Of a stretch of DNA of 64,000 bases, positions 55,030-64,000 are shown piece by piece. The notes under the pieces were generated by a model that was not told the origin of the DNA, searched no databases, and was given only the letters and a program-made list of their open reading frames with translations. Position numbers and translations under genes: made by a program. The stretch is taken from contig NZ_AP028672.1 in the NCBI RefSeq assembly GCF_041154505.1, positions 2,312,001 through 2,376,000 of the forward strand, in the 5' to 3' direction. Each line of letters starts with the position of its first letter. Position 1 is the first letter of the stretch. This DNA is from Acidovorax sp. A79 (lineage in GTDB: Bacteria; Pseudomonadota; Gammaproteobacteria; Burkholderiales; Burkholderiaceae_C).

Positions 55030-57129
55030 ATGTCCGCCGGTCTCAATCTCGCCCAGCTCCAGGCTGTCCACTACACCGACGGGGCCTGCCTGGTGCTGGC
55101 CGGCGCGGGCTCGGGCAAGACGCGCGTGATCACGCAGAAGATCGCGCACATGATCGAGAAGGGCATGGAGCCCAGGCGCATCGCCGCCATCACCTTCACC
55201 AACAAGGCGGCCGCCGAAATGCGCGAGCGCGCCAAGGGCCTGATCGGCCGGCGCGCCAAGGACGTGCTGGTGTGCACCTTCCACGCCCTGGGCGTGCGCA
55301 TGGTGCGCGAGGATGGTTCGGTGCTGGGCCTCAAGCCCCAGTTCAGCATCCTGGATGCCGACGACGTGACGGGCATCCTGAAAGAAGCCTCGGGCGGCAC
55401 CACCGACATGGCCACCGCGCGCCAGTGGCAGTGGGTGATCAGCAAGTGGAAGAACATGGGCCTGACCTCCGAGCAGGCGCTGGCCCAGGCGGCCGACGAC
55501 AACGAGCGCATCATCGCCACGCTGATGGCGCGCTACGAGGAGCGCCTGGCGGCCTACCAGAGCGTGGACTTCGACGACCTCATCGGCATGCCGCTGCGCC
55601 TGCTGCGCGACTTCCCCGAAGTGCGCGCCAAGTGGCAGGCGGCGCTGAGCCACGTGCTGGTCGATGAATACCAGGACACCAACGCCACGCAGTACGAGCT
55701 GCTCAAGCTGCTGGTGGGCGAGAACGGGCACTTCACGGCCGTGGGCGACGACGACCAGTCCATCTACGGCTGGCGCGGCGCCACGCTGGACAACTTGAAG
55801 AAGCTGCCCATCGACTTCCCGCACCTCAAGGTCATCAAGCTGGAGCAGAACTACCGCTCCACCAGCGCCATCCTGCGCGCGGCCAACAACGTGATCGGGC
55901 CCAACCCCAAGCTGTTTCCGAAAACGCTGTTCTCCGAGCTGGGCGAGGGCGAGCCCGTGCGCGTGGTGGACGCCGACAGCGAAGAGCACGAGGCCGAACG
56001 CGCCGTGGCCCGCATCCAGAGCCTGCGCGCGGCCAGCAACCCGCCGCCCGACTGGAAGGCCTTCGCCATCCTGTACCGCGCCAACCACCAGGCCAAGCCG
56101 TTCGAGAAGGCGCTGCGCAAGGCCAACATTCCCTACAAGGTCTCGGGCGGCACCAGCTTCTTCGACCGCGCCGAGATCAAGGACCTGTGCGCCTGGTTCC
56201 GGCTGTGGATCAACAACGACGATGACCCGGCGTTCCTGCGCGCCATCACCACGCCCAAGCGCGGCATCGGCCACACCACGCTGGCGGCGCTGGGCGCGTT
56301 CGCCACGCAGCACAAGCAGAGCATGTTCGGCGCGCTGTTCAACGGCATGCTGCCGGCGGCCGTGCCCAAGCGGGCCATGGACGGCCTGCATGAATTTGGC
56401 CGCTACATCAACTACCTGGAGTACAGCGCGCGCCGCGTGCATGGCGCCGAGGAGTCGCGCACCTTCCTGAACGAGTGGCTCAAGGAGATCGGCTACGAGC
56501 AGCACCTGTACGACAACGAGGACAGCGAAAAGGTGGCCGCCGCGCGCTGGAGCAATGTGATGGAGTTCTGCGACTGGATGGCCCAGCGCGCGGGCGGCCA
56601 GATCGACGACACGGCGGGCGCCGTGGTGGCCAAGGAGACCAAGAGCCTGCTGGAGGTGTCGCAGACCATCGCGCTGCTGTCCACCATCAGCGAACGCGAG
56701 CAGGAACAGGACATGGTGACGCTGTCGACCCTGCACGCGAGCAAGGGCCTGGAGTGGCCGCACGTGGTGCTGGTGGGCGTGACCGAAGGCATGCTGCCGT
56801 TCAAGCTCGACGACGACGAGGGGCGCCAGCAGAAGGTGAGCGACGACACGCTGCAGCGCCTGCAGGAAGAGCGCCGCCTGATGTACGTGGGCATCACCCG
56901 CGCCCAGCGCACGCTGGCCGTGAGCTGGACCAAGCGGCGCAAGAAGGGCCGCGAGATGGTGGCCGCGCAGCCCAGCCGCTTCATCGCCGAGATGGGCCTG
57001 GACAAGACCACCGCCCGCGAAGACCCGCGCGAGAAGCTCAAGGCCCTGCGCGCCGAATTCGCCGCCAAGGCCCAGGCGACGAGCGCGGCCAACGCCGCCG
57101 TGGCCGCCCAGCCCGCGCCCACGGCCTGA
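55030..57129 (+). CDS. rep: ATP-dependent DNA helicase Rep
   Basis: This 699-residue superfamily 1A helicase clears proteins ahead of replication forks. Walker A is LAGAGSGKTRVIT (Lys30), Walker B is LVDEYQDTNATQYEL (from Asp212), then GDDDQSIYGWRGA, LEQNYRST, STLHASKGLEWPHV and MYVGITRAQRTL. The Rep-specific wording LFPKTLFSELGEGEPV and YKVSGGTSFFDRAEIKDL distinguishes it from UvrD. The ATG at 55030 gives the family start; the frame upstream is non-coding. The length is slightly above the enteric protein because of an alanine-rich tail. Confidence 0.93.
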   Translation: MSAGLNLAQLQAVHYTDGACLVLAGAGSGKTRVITQKIAHMIEKGMEPRRIAAITFTNKAAAEMRERAKGLIGRRAKDVLVCTFHALGVRMVREDGSVLGLKPQFSILDADDVTGILKEASGGTTDMATARQWQWVISKWKNMGLTSEQALAQAADDNERIIATLMARYEERLAAYQSVDFDDLIGMPLRLLRDFPEVRAKWQAALSHVLVDEYQDTNATQYELLKLLVGENGHFTAVGDDDQSIYGWRGATLDNLKKLPIDFPHLKVIKLEQNYRSTSAILRAANNVIGPNPKLFPKTLFSELGEGEPVRVVDADSEEHEAERAVARIQSLRAASNPPPDWKAFAILYRANHQAKPFEKALRKANIPYKVSGGTSFFDRAEIKDLCAWFRLWINNDDDPAFLRAITTPKRGIGHTTLAALGAFATQHKQSMFGALFNGMLPAAVPKRAMDGLHEFGRYINYLEYSARRVHGAEESRTFLNEWLKEIGYEQHLYDNEDSEKVAAARWSNVMEFCDWMAQRAGGQIDDTAGAVVAKETKSLLEVSQTIALLSTISEREQEQDMVTLSTLHASKGLEWPHVVLVGVTEGMLPFKLDDDEGRQQKVSDDTLQRLQEERRLMYVGITRAQRTLAVSWTKRRKKGREMVAAQPSRFIAEMGLDKTTAREDPREKLKALRAEFAAKAQATSAANAAVAAQPAPTA

Positions 57130-57166
57130 GGCGCCCCATGCCCCGGCCGGCACCCGCTCGCCCCCG

Positions 57167-57200
57167 CCCCGCGCCCCGGCGGGGGGCTGCTTTTATTTTG
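57167..57200 (+). terminator. Possible terminator after rep
   Basis: CCCCGC pairs with GCGGGG across a 6-base loop; GGCTGC then TTTTATTTT follows. The T run belongs to the start of the next dispersed repeat. Confidence 0.45.
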
Positions 57201-57230
57201 ATAGCTATCAGCGCTTATCCTACAAGCGCC
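57200..57230 (+). repeat. Palindromic AGCGCTT repeat, copy after rep
   Basis: GATAGCTATCAGCGCTTATC then CTACAAGCGCC, with a GATAGCTATC perfect palindrome at its head. It lies between rep and the coding-like stretch before pldA. Confidence 0.85.
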
Positions 57231-57389
57231 CACCGCCGAAATGAACCACAATCCACGGCGACGTGCCCCGCCGCGGCGGACAGGGGCCACCCGCGCCTGC
57301 GGGGCCGCTGGCTGGCCGAGCCGCCGGCCCCCGCGCCGGGCGCCACGGCCACGCCGCAGCTGGGGCAGCACGCCGCACTGGCACACAGC

Positions 57390-57626
57390 GTGCGTGGTAC
57401 CGTGCAGCGTGGCGGCACCACGGCGCCGGTCAGCGGCGACGCCGATGGCGGCGACCCGACCCTGGAAGAATCGATCAACGGCATGAACATCAGCACCCCC
57501 TGGACGGGCCAGGTGGTGGATGGATCGTGCGGCAAGGAAATACGCGGAACATGGAACAACGCCACCCCCACCCCTTCAGCTCCATCGGCCCCTTTCGCGC
57601 TGCGCAGGCAGGTGGGGTGGCCATGA
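57390..57626 (+). CDS. Small unknown reading frame coupled to pldA
   Basis: The frame ending at 57626 shares ATGA with the pldA start, the usual sign of translational coupling. Codons have strong G/C at the third position and the peptide looks protein-like (DPTLEESINGMNISTPWTGQ, VVDGSCGKEIRGTW). Coding-like composition reaches back to about 57270 in the same frame, but no ATG exists there. The first usable in-frame GTG is at 57390 (78 residues). Either a non-standard start is used or the gene is broken or frameshifted near its start (an ATG at 57241 is in another frame). The function is unknown. Confidence 0.4.
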   Translation: MRGTVQRGGTTAPVSGDADGGDPTLEESINGMNISTPWTGQVVDGSCGKEIRGTWNNATPTPSAPSAPFALRRQVGWP

Positions 57627-58813
57627 CCGCCACGCCCGCCGCCGCGCCATCGCGTCGCACGCTGGCGCTGCTGGTGGCCGCCGCGCTGGCGCCCGCCGGC
57701 GCCGCGCTGGCACAGGCGGTGGCACCGGCCGGCGCCACCGCCTCGGCCGCCGGGGGCGCAGAGAGCGCCTGGCGCCGCTGCACCGCCCTGTCCAGCGACA
57801 ACCAGGCGCGCCTGGCCTGCTTCGACCAGTGGGCCGCCGACCAGCAAAGCTGGAATGCGCCGGGCGCCTCCGCCGCCGCGTCGGCCGTGCCGCCGCCCGT
57901 GGACACCACCCTGCCCGCCACCCGCGTCATCGACGTGGCCCGCACCGAGGGCTGCCGCGACCCGCAGTACAGCGACCTCTCGCGCTTCTGGGAGCTGGAA
58001 TCGGGCAGCGACTGCGGCACCTTCAGCTTCCGGGGCTACCGGCCCATCACCGTGTCGGTGGTGGCGTCGAGCAACGTGAACCGCCAGCCCACGTCCGACG
58101 CGGCGGACCACTCGGCCACCGAATCCACGCCCTACCGCCGCACCGAGAACCGCATCCAGCTGTCGGTGCGCACCAAGCTCGCGCAGGGCCTGCTCACGCA
58201 GGGCCACCCCACGCTCAAGGATTCCGTGTGGTTCGGCTATTCGCAGCAGTCGTACTGGCAGCTGTTCACGCCCCAGATCTCGCGCCCCTTCCGCGCCACC
58301 GACCACGAGCCCGAGGTCATGTACGTCTACCCCACCACGGCGCAGCTGCCGTTCGGCTGGAAGTGGCGCTACAGCGGCATCGGCCTGGTGCACCAGTCCA
58401 ACGGCCAGAGCAAGCCCCTGTCGCGCAGCTGGAACCGCGTGTACCTCATGACCGGCATGGAGCTTTCCAACAGCTTCAGCGTGAACGCGCGCCTGTGGAA
58501 GCGCGTGCCCGAAAGCTCGGGCAGCGACGACAACCCCGGCATCAGCGACTACGTCGGCCGGGGCGAGCTGTCGGCGTTCTGGAACGTCAACAAGGACAAC
58601 ACCGTGGGCGCCACGCTGCGCCACTCGCTGTCGAGCAGCGACCGGGGCTCGGTGCGCCTGGAATGGCTGCAGACGGTGGGCACGGGCCTTTTTGGCAGCA
58701 AGAGCAACCTGCGCCTGCACACGCAGCTGTTCAGCGGCTATGGCGACAGCATGATCGACTACAACCGCAAGCGCACCGTGTTCAGCCTGGGGCTGAGCCT
58801 GGTGGATTTCTAG
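57623..58813 (+). CDS. pldA: Outer-membrane phospholipase A
   Basis: This 396-residue outer-membrane enzyme hydrolyses acyl chains of phospholipids that reach the outer leaflet. A signal peptide (to about residue 31) is followed by an AWRRCTALSSDNQARLACFD region, then the OMPLA barrel. The active site is in GLVHQSNGQSKPLSRSWNR (His257, Ser259, Asn260). TPQISRPFRATDHEPEVMYV and the terminal FSLGLSLVDF, ending in phenylalanine as barrel proteins do, fit the family. About 100 residues precede the barrel, more than in enteric PldA. A hairpin repeat follows the stop. Confidence 0.93.
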   Translation: MTATPAAAPSRRTLALLVAAALAPAGAALAQAVAPAGATASAAGGAESAWRRCTALSSDNQARLACFDQWAADQQSWNAPGASAAASAVPPPVDTTLPATRVIDVARTEGCRDPQYSDLSRFWELESGSDCGTFSFRGYRPITVSVVASSNVNRQPTSDAADHSATESTPYRRTENRIQLSVRTKLAQGLLTQGHPTLKDSVWFGYSQQSYWQLFTPQISRPFRATDHEPEVMYVYPTTAQLPFGWKWRYSGIGLVHQSNGQSKPLSRSWNRVYLMTGMELSNSFSVNARLWKRVPESSGSDDNPGISDYVGRGELSAFWNVNKDNTVGATLRHSLSSSDRGSVRLEWLQTVGTGLFGSKSNLRLHTQLFSGYGDSMIDYNRKRTVFSLGLSLVDF

Positions 58814-59199
58814 CAGGGACATCCCCCCTGAGGCGCTGTGCGCCGTCCCCCCCCGCTCTCGCTCCGCTGCGCTGCGCGGGCAGAGGGACGCAGCCCTCGC
58901 TGCGGGGCGGCCCTTGCTTGGCTGCTCTGGCGTGGGCCGCGCCAGTCGCATACGCCTTGGGCAACGCAACGGCCGGGCGCAACCAAAGGCCAGACGCGCC
59001 ACACACTCTACTCACAACTCGTTACGACATCGCCCTCAAGTTTCGCGCGCTGGCGCCGGGGCGCCGCCACAATGGCACGCGCACAGAAACCAGCGCGGCC
59101 CTGGCGAACGGCTCCCGATAAGAGCCCCTTTCCCACCGTTTTACCTGCCATTGCCCGCACCGTGCGCCCTCGACAATGCCGACAGAGAGGAACACACCC
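58814..59199. other. 386-base intergenic stretch: repeat copy and nothing else recognised
   Basis: The first about 130 bases are a copy of the 3'-end hairpin repeat. The remainder up to the next start codon holds a GCGCTGGCGCC/GGGGCGCC-rich patch near 59046-59068 but no gene, terminator T-run or clear operator. Confidence 0.5.
58823..58943 (+). repeat. GC-rich 3'-end hairpin repeat, copy 6 (variant B)
   Basis: CCCCCCTGAGGCGCTGTGCG begins ten bases after the pldA stop. The second half (TGCGGGGCGGCCCTTGCT) matches copy 4. An extra GCTCCGCTGCGCTGCGCGGG insert lengthens it. Confidence 0.75.
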
Positions 59200-59589
59200 A
59201 TGGACATGCAATACCAGCTCAAGGCAGGCAGCTACTACCTCTACGACATGCGCGAGGCGCCCAGCGCCGTGACGGGTGAGCGCAGGTTCAAGCTGAAAAC
59301 CGATACCGTGGCGATTGCGTTCGATGCGCACACGGGCGAGGTGCACCAGCACGGCAGCCCCACGCGCATCCAGTCCTGGGCCAACAACACGCGCCGCCGC
59401 CTGCGGGCCGCAGGAGCCCAGGACGTGGCCAACGACATCGTGGTGGTGTCGGGCCCGCTGCCCGTGGACGAGCTCAACAAATGCCTGTGGGTGCGCGGCT
59501 ACGTGCGCCGCATGTTCTCGCGCCTGGCCACCCTGCCCCACGGCAAGCTGCAGCGGCCCGCGGCCGAACCGTTTCGCAAGGCGGCCTGA
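59200..59589 (+). CDS. Hypothetical protein (129 residues)
   Basis: I do not recognise this protein. It starts MDMQYQLKAGSYYLYDMREA with GAGAGGAACACACC upstream. It is soluble, with FKLKTDTVAIAFDAHTGEVH in the middle and a basic C-terminal half (NNTRRRLRAAG, VRGYVRRMFSRLATLPH). There is no signal peptide or membrane segment. Codon use matches its neighbours. It is followed by a clear intrinsic terminator and appears monocistronic. Confidence 0.7.
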   Translation: MDMQYQLKAGSYYLYDMREAPSAVTGERRFKLKTDTVAIAFDAHTGEVHQHGSPTRIQSWANNTRRRLRAAGAQDVANDIVVVSGPLPVDELNKCLWVRGYVRRMFSRLATLPHGKLQRPAAEPFRKAA

Positions 59590-59624
59590 CACGCCGGGCA
59601 CCCGTCCTCCGAAGATCCCCGCCA

Positions 59625-59652
59625 GGGCCGCGCACAGCGGCCCTTTTCTTTT
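59625..59652 (+). terminator. Intrinsic terminator after the 129-residue hypothetical gene
   Basis: GGGCCGC-GCACA-GCGGCCC is a perfect 7-base-pair stem with a 5-base loop, followed by TTTTCTTTT. It serves the plus-strand gene; the convergent universal stress gene ends 35 bases further on. Confidence 0.85.
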
Positions 59653-59686
59653 CTGGCCCCCCCCCGAAAAGTTCTTGAACAGGTTC

Positions 59687-60166
59687 TCAGGCCTCGGTGT
59701 CCTCGGCCACGTCGCTTTCCAGCGCTTCCAGCACCTCGGCATGCTTGACGATAGTCACCGGCACCGGGCTCGCGTGCGCGACCTCCTGCGAGACCGAGCC
59801 CAGCAGCGCGCTGGTGATGGCGCCCTGCCCCTTGGCACCGATGATGACCATGTCGCAGCCCGAGCGCTCGATCATGTCCACCAGCGTGTGGGCCACGTCG
59901 CCCACGCCCACGTCGGTCTCGTAGGCCACGCCCGCCGCGTCGAGCAGCGCCCGCGCGGACGCCATGAGGTGCTGGCCGGCCTCCAGGCTGGCGGCGGCGA
60001 TCAGGTCGGGGTCGCGCGTGGTCACCAGTTCGTACAGCGTGGCGGGTTCCTGCACGTTGGCCAGGACCACGCTGGCCTTCAGGCCCTGGCCCAGGAGCGC
60101 CAGCGCATGGTGCACGCCGTCCAGGGAGAGTTCCGAGCCATCCACGGCGATGAGGATCTTGAGCAT
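59687..60166 (-). CDS. Universal stress protein (UspA family)
   Basis: This 159-residue single-domain Usp starts MLKILIAVDGSELSLDGVHH and carries the ATP-binding pattern GAKGQGAITSALLGSVSQEV followed by SPVPVTIVKH. It is of the nucleotide-binding Usp type that accumulates under stress or growth arrest. AAGGAGAACAAC gives an excellent ribosome-binding site for the ATG at 60166. The same frame stays open far upstream, opposite tgt, but that part is a shadow. Confidence 0.92.
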   Translation of the reverse strand: MLKILIAVDGSELSLDGVHHALALLGQGLKASVVLANVQEPATLYELVTTRDPDLIAAASLEAGQHLMASARALLDAAGVAYETDVGVGDVAHTLVDMIERSGCDMVIIGAKGQGAITSALLGSVSQEVAHASPVPVTIVKHAEVLEALESDVAEDTEA

Positions 60167-60193
60167 GTTGTTCTCCTTGTGATGGGCTGGTAG

Positions 60194-61471
<1,278 letters not shown>

Positions 61472-61494
61472 CCACGATCGGAAGCTATAAAAAC

Positions 61495-61531
61495 AATAGC
61501 TATCCGCGCTGGATAGACAAGCGCCAGAGGC
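61495..61531 (+). repeat. Palindromic AGCGCTT repeat, copy after tgt
   Basis: AATAGCTATCCGCGCTGGAT then AGACAAGCGCCAGAGGCCC, a moderately diverged copy in the tgt-to-membrane-protein gap. Confidence 0.8.
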
Positions 61532-61580
61532 CCAAATCATTCCAAAAATCCTGCACCAACTGCTGCGCTGGCCCGCGCGC

Positions 61581-62048
61581 ATGCTGACCGGCCTGGGCAG
61601 CGGGCTGCTGGCCCTGCTGATCCTGTTCGAGGAATGGGGCTGGGTACCGCTGCAGCAGTTGCTGGCACGCATCGGCCGCTGGCCCGGCCTGCGCTGGATC
61701 GAAGGCTGCGTGCGCGCCCTGCCGCCCTGGGCGGCGGTGGCCGTGTTCCTGCTGCCCACGGCGCTGCTGCTGCCCGTGAAGCTGCTGGCCCTGTGGGCGG
61801 TGGGCCGGGGGCACGTGGTGCTGGGCATGACCGTGATCGTGATCGCCAAGGTGGTGGGCACCGCCGTGGTGGCCCGGCTGTACAGCCTCACCCAGGCCGC
61901 GCTGATGCAGCTGCGCTGGTTCGCCTGGACCCATGCCCGCTGGATGGGCATCAAGCACGCCGTGCTGGAGCGCGCCCGCGCGTCATGGGCCTGGCGCGTG
62001 GCGCGGGTCATCCGGCGGCAGTGGCGGCTACGCTGGCGCCGCCGCTGA
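61581..62048 (+). CDS. Small membrane protein of unknown function
   Basis: This 155-residue protein has three hydrophobic segments (LGSGLLALLILFEEWGWVPL, AAVAVFLLPTALLLPVKLLA, VVLGMTVIVIAKVVGTAVVA) and a strongly basic C-terminal tail (RVARVIRRQWRLRWRRR). The pattern recurs in proteobacterial hypothetical membrane proteins, but I know no function. The ATG at 61581 is the first that gives the initial helix; residues upstream in frame (CTNCCAGPRA-like) look non-coding. It lies 80 bases before the GGDEF gene. Confidence 0.7.
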   Translation: MLTGLGSGLLALLILFEEWGWVPLQQLLARIGRWPGLRWIEGCVRALPPWAAVAVFLLPTALLLPVKLLALWAVGRGHVVLGMTVIVIAKVVGTAVVARLYSLTQAALMQLRWFAWTHARWMGIKHAVLERARASWAWRVARVIRRQWRLRWRRR

Positions 62049-62128
62049 GCGCCTCCCCCATCGCGACCACGAACCACAGACCACGGTCCCCGCCTGGGAC
62101 CGCCACCAACCCGCCATTGCACCGCGAC

Positions 62129-63271
62129 ATGGGCATACAGCTTGACCTCCCCACCGTACTCCTGCTCTACAAGACCGCCCTGGTGGCCGGGGCCCTGAGC
62201 ATCTTTCACGTCAGCCGGCATTCCTACCGGCCCCAGGGGCTGCGGCCGCTGGCCGGGGCGTACCTGCTGCTGGCCATCGGCGCCGAACTGGCGGGCCGGG
62301 GCGAGTACCTCATCCTGCCGGACTGGCTCTGGACACACGGCAGCCTGCTGCTCGGCACGGTCGGCTATTGCCTCTTCTGGGCGGGCGTTCGGGCGCTGAG
62401 CGGGCGCAGGCGCATCCCGATGGGCTGGCTCGCCCTGGTGCCCGCGGGCTGGCTGGTGGCGGGCATCGCCACACAGTTTCCGCTGGACAACCTCCTGCGG
62501 GCCGGTGCCTTCCACGTGACGGCCACCGCAGCCCTGGTGGGCTCGGCCCATGAAATATGGCGCGACCGCCGCGCCGAGCCCCTGCCATCACGGGCCCTCC
62601 TGGCGGGGTTCCTGCTGGTCAGCGCCTTCATCTTCGCGCTGCGCCTGTTCTACATCGCCACCGAGAACGCCAGCTCCACCGGTTTCGCCCGGGCCTTCTA
62701 CGTGCAGATGTTCTGCCACTTCGGCATCGCCCTCATGGTCTCGTCGCTCTCCAGCGAACGGGCCGAGGCGCGCCTGGAGCGGATGGCGCAGACGGACGCG
62801 CTCACGGGCGTGGGCAACCGCCACTGGGTCATGTCCCGGCTGCCCGCGCAGCTGCCGGTGGGCAGCGCCATCGCGCAGCTCGACCTGGACCACTTCAAGC
62901 GCATCAACGACCGCTTCGGCCACGCGGCCGGCGACCGCGTGCTGGTCGCCTTCGCCGAATGCCTGCGCCGCCAGCTGCGCGACTCCGACCTGCTCGCGCG
63001 CATGGGCGGCGAGGAATTCCTGGTCTACCTGCCCGATGTCTCGGCGGGCGACGCCGCCACCATCGCCCAGCGCCTGTGCACGGCCGTGGCGCAGATCCGG
63101 CTGACCGAGAATGGCGAGGACATCCCCGTCAGCGTGAGCATCGGCCTGGCCTGCGTGGCCCGCGCCGGCGGAACCTGGGCCGACTGGCTGAGCGCGGCCG
63201 ACCACGCGCTGTACGACGCCAAGAGCGCGGGCCGCAACCGCGTGGCGGTGGTGCACGAACGCCCGGCCTGA
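62129..63271 (+). CDS. Diguanylate cyclase with membrane sensor part
   Basis: This 380-residue protein has about seven hydrophobic segments (residues 8-205) and a cytoplasmic GGDEF domain (about 215-378). The active-site motif is GGEEF (293-297), the version compatible with cyclic-di-GMP synthesis. RDSD (284-287), five residues before it, is an intact inhibitory I-site, so product inhibition is expected. DALTGVGNRHWVMSRLP and DLDHFKRINDRFGHAAGD are typical. The signal sensed by the membrane part is unknown. Confidence 0.93.
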   Translation: MGIQLDLPTVLLLYKTALVAGALSIFHVSRHSYRPQGLRPLAGAYLLLAIGAELAGRGEYLILPDWLWTHGSLLLGTVGYCLFWAGVRALSGRRRIPMGWLALVPAGWLVAGIATQFPLDNLLRAGAFHVTATAALVGSAHEIWRDRRAEPLPSRALLAGFLLVSAFIFALRLFYIATENASSTGFARAFYVQMFCHFGIALMVSSLSSERAEARLERMAQTDALTGVGNRHWVMSRLPAQLPVGSAIAQLDLDHFKRINDRFGHAAGDRVLVAFAECLRRQLRDSDLLARMGGEEFLVYLPDVSAGDAATIAQRLCTAVAQIRLTENGEDIPVSVSIGLACVARAGGTWADWLSAADHALYDAKSAGRNRVAVVHERPA

Positions 63272-63336
63272 GCCGCCCCTCCCGGCCGGGCGCGGACACA
63301 CCGCGCCAGGGGGCGGTTGCTGCAGAATGCCACCCC

Positions 63337-63906
63337 ATGCCCGCACCCCCCGCCGTTCCGAACGAGGCGCTCGCACTGGCCTTTCACCTCGCGCCCGTGG
63401 GCATGTGCGTGACACGCGACCGCGCCATCGAGCTGTGCAACGATGCCTTCGCCCACATGTTCGGCCATGCCCAGGCCGAGCTGCTGGGCCAGCCGCTGGC
63501 GCCGCTGTACCCGTCGTTCGACGAGTTCACGCACACCGGCCACCGGGGCCTGAAGGCCATGCGCGACACGGGCGGCTACAGCGACGAGCGCATCATGCGG
63601 CGGCGCGACGGGTCGCTGTTCTGGTGCCACGTGGCGGGCCGCGCGCTCGACCGGGCCGACCCGTTCGCGCGCGCCGTGTGGATGTTCGAGGACATCTCGC
63701 ACCGCCGCCCCGTCAGCACGCCGCTGACCGTGCGCGAGCGCGAGATCGCGCAGCACATCGTCACGGGCGCCACCAGCAAGCAGATCGGGCGCCACCTGGA
63801 CATCAGCCACCGCACCGTGGACGCCCACCGCGCCCGGCTCATGCGCAAGCTGGGCGCCAGCAGCACGGGCGAACTGGTGGCGCTGCTGCTGGCAGGCCCC
63901 CCCTGA
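63337..63906 (+). CDS. PAS-LuxR response-type regulator
   Basis: This 189-residue protein begins with a PAS-like sensor (residues about 12-115: LAPVGMCVTRDRAIELCNDA, FAHMFGHAQAELLG, RRRDGSLFWCHVAGRALD) and ends with a LuxR-type helix-turn-helix (about 125-185: LTVREREIAQHIVTGATSKQ, ISHRTVDAHRARLMRKLGA). It resembles the two-domain PAS regulators near catabolic or stress genes; no partner histidine kinase is seen. The short gap to the diguanylate cyclase gene (65 bases) suggests possible co-transcription. Confidence 0.88.
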   Translation: MPAPPAVPNEALALAFHLAPVGMCVTRDRAIELCNDAFAHMFGHAQAELLGQPLAPLYPSFDEFTHTGHRGLKAMRDTGGYSDERIMRRRDGSLFWCHVAGRALDRADPFARAVWMFEDISHRRPVSTPLTVREREIAQHIVTGATSKQIGRHLDISHRTVDAHRARLMRKLGASSTGELVALLLAGPP

Positions 63907-64000
63907 CCCTCGCGGCGGGCGTTTGAAATCGTCAACAACGGTGTCCCGGGGGTGCCGGGCGAGCCCCCCACCACGCCCGGCCCGGGGACAATCGGGGGCA

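Overview
The window is a high-GC chromosomal segment (roughly 65-70 % G+C by eye) that looks like a member of the Comamonadaceae (Betaproteobacteria; Acidovorax or a close relative). The reasons are the many Bug-type tricarboxylate-transporter binding proteins without membrane partners, the phenylacetate gene order, the hemE and priA neighbourhood, and two dispersed non-coding repeat families that I associate with this family. No rRNA, tRNA, CRISPR array, insertion sequence or prophage was seen. Gene density is normal, and the segment reads as core chromosome with catabolic modules.

Layout. 1-14.7 kb holds the end of a threonine dehydratase, an unrecognised 581-residue membrane protein, a histidine phosphatase, a creatininase-family hydrolase, an alanyl-tRNA editing protein, a giant DUF748/AsmA-like protein, a DsbD-like thiol:disulfide transporter with a partner redoxin, a putative lysozyme-inhibitor lipoprotein, a CoA-binding protein and metY. 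14.7-19.7 kb is a regulated catabolic module: an IclR regulator divergent from a metallo-beta-lactamase-fold protein, an FAD monooxygenase, a DUF2783 protein and a Bug binding protein. 19.8-22.8 kb holds DUF2062, a 53-residue membrane protein, TerC and a NhaR-like LysR regulator.

22.8-38.4 kb is a phenylacetate catabolism and uptake region. It contains a branched-chain-type ABC transporter (two binding proteins, LivH, a fused LivM-LivG, and LivF), a TetR regulator of PaaR type, and the minus-strand operon paaG-paaI-paaK-paaA-paaB-paaC-paaD-paaE. Divergent from it is paaN, with a palindromic PaaR-like box between the two. Together these genes would take up an aromatic acid, activate it to the CoA thioester, epoxidise the ring, isomerise it to the oxepin and open it. 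The beta-oxidation genes paaF, paaH and paaJ are not here.

38.4-47.3 kb holds two MFS transporters, a sulfatase with a Bug protein divergent from a MarR regulator (with a perfect operator palindrome), hemE, an AraC regulator and an orphan NuoB paralogue. 47.3-48.0 kb is a gene-free, low-GC stretch with four perfect DnaA boxes (TTATNCACA) in two near-duplicate modules, just upstream of priA. It is the most striking non-coding signal in the window and a candidate replication origin or DnaA-binding locus.

48.0-64.0 kb holds priA, a secreted esterase, an IPTL-CTERM surface protein, an AEC transporter, another ABC binding protein, the Rep helicase, phospholipase A (pldA) apparently coupled to a short upstream reading frame, a hypothetical protein, a universal stress protein, tgt, a small membrane protein, a diguanylate cyclase and a PAS-LuxR regulator.

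Two dispersed repeats recur. One is a short palindromic element built around AGCGCTT(N)nAAGCGC, seen as eight clear copies, one of them inside the signal-peptide codons of the DsbD-like gene. The other is a longer GC-rich hairpin element that lies directly after the stop codon of six genes, always in the same orientation relative to the gene.
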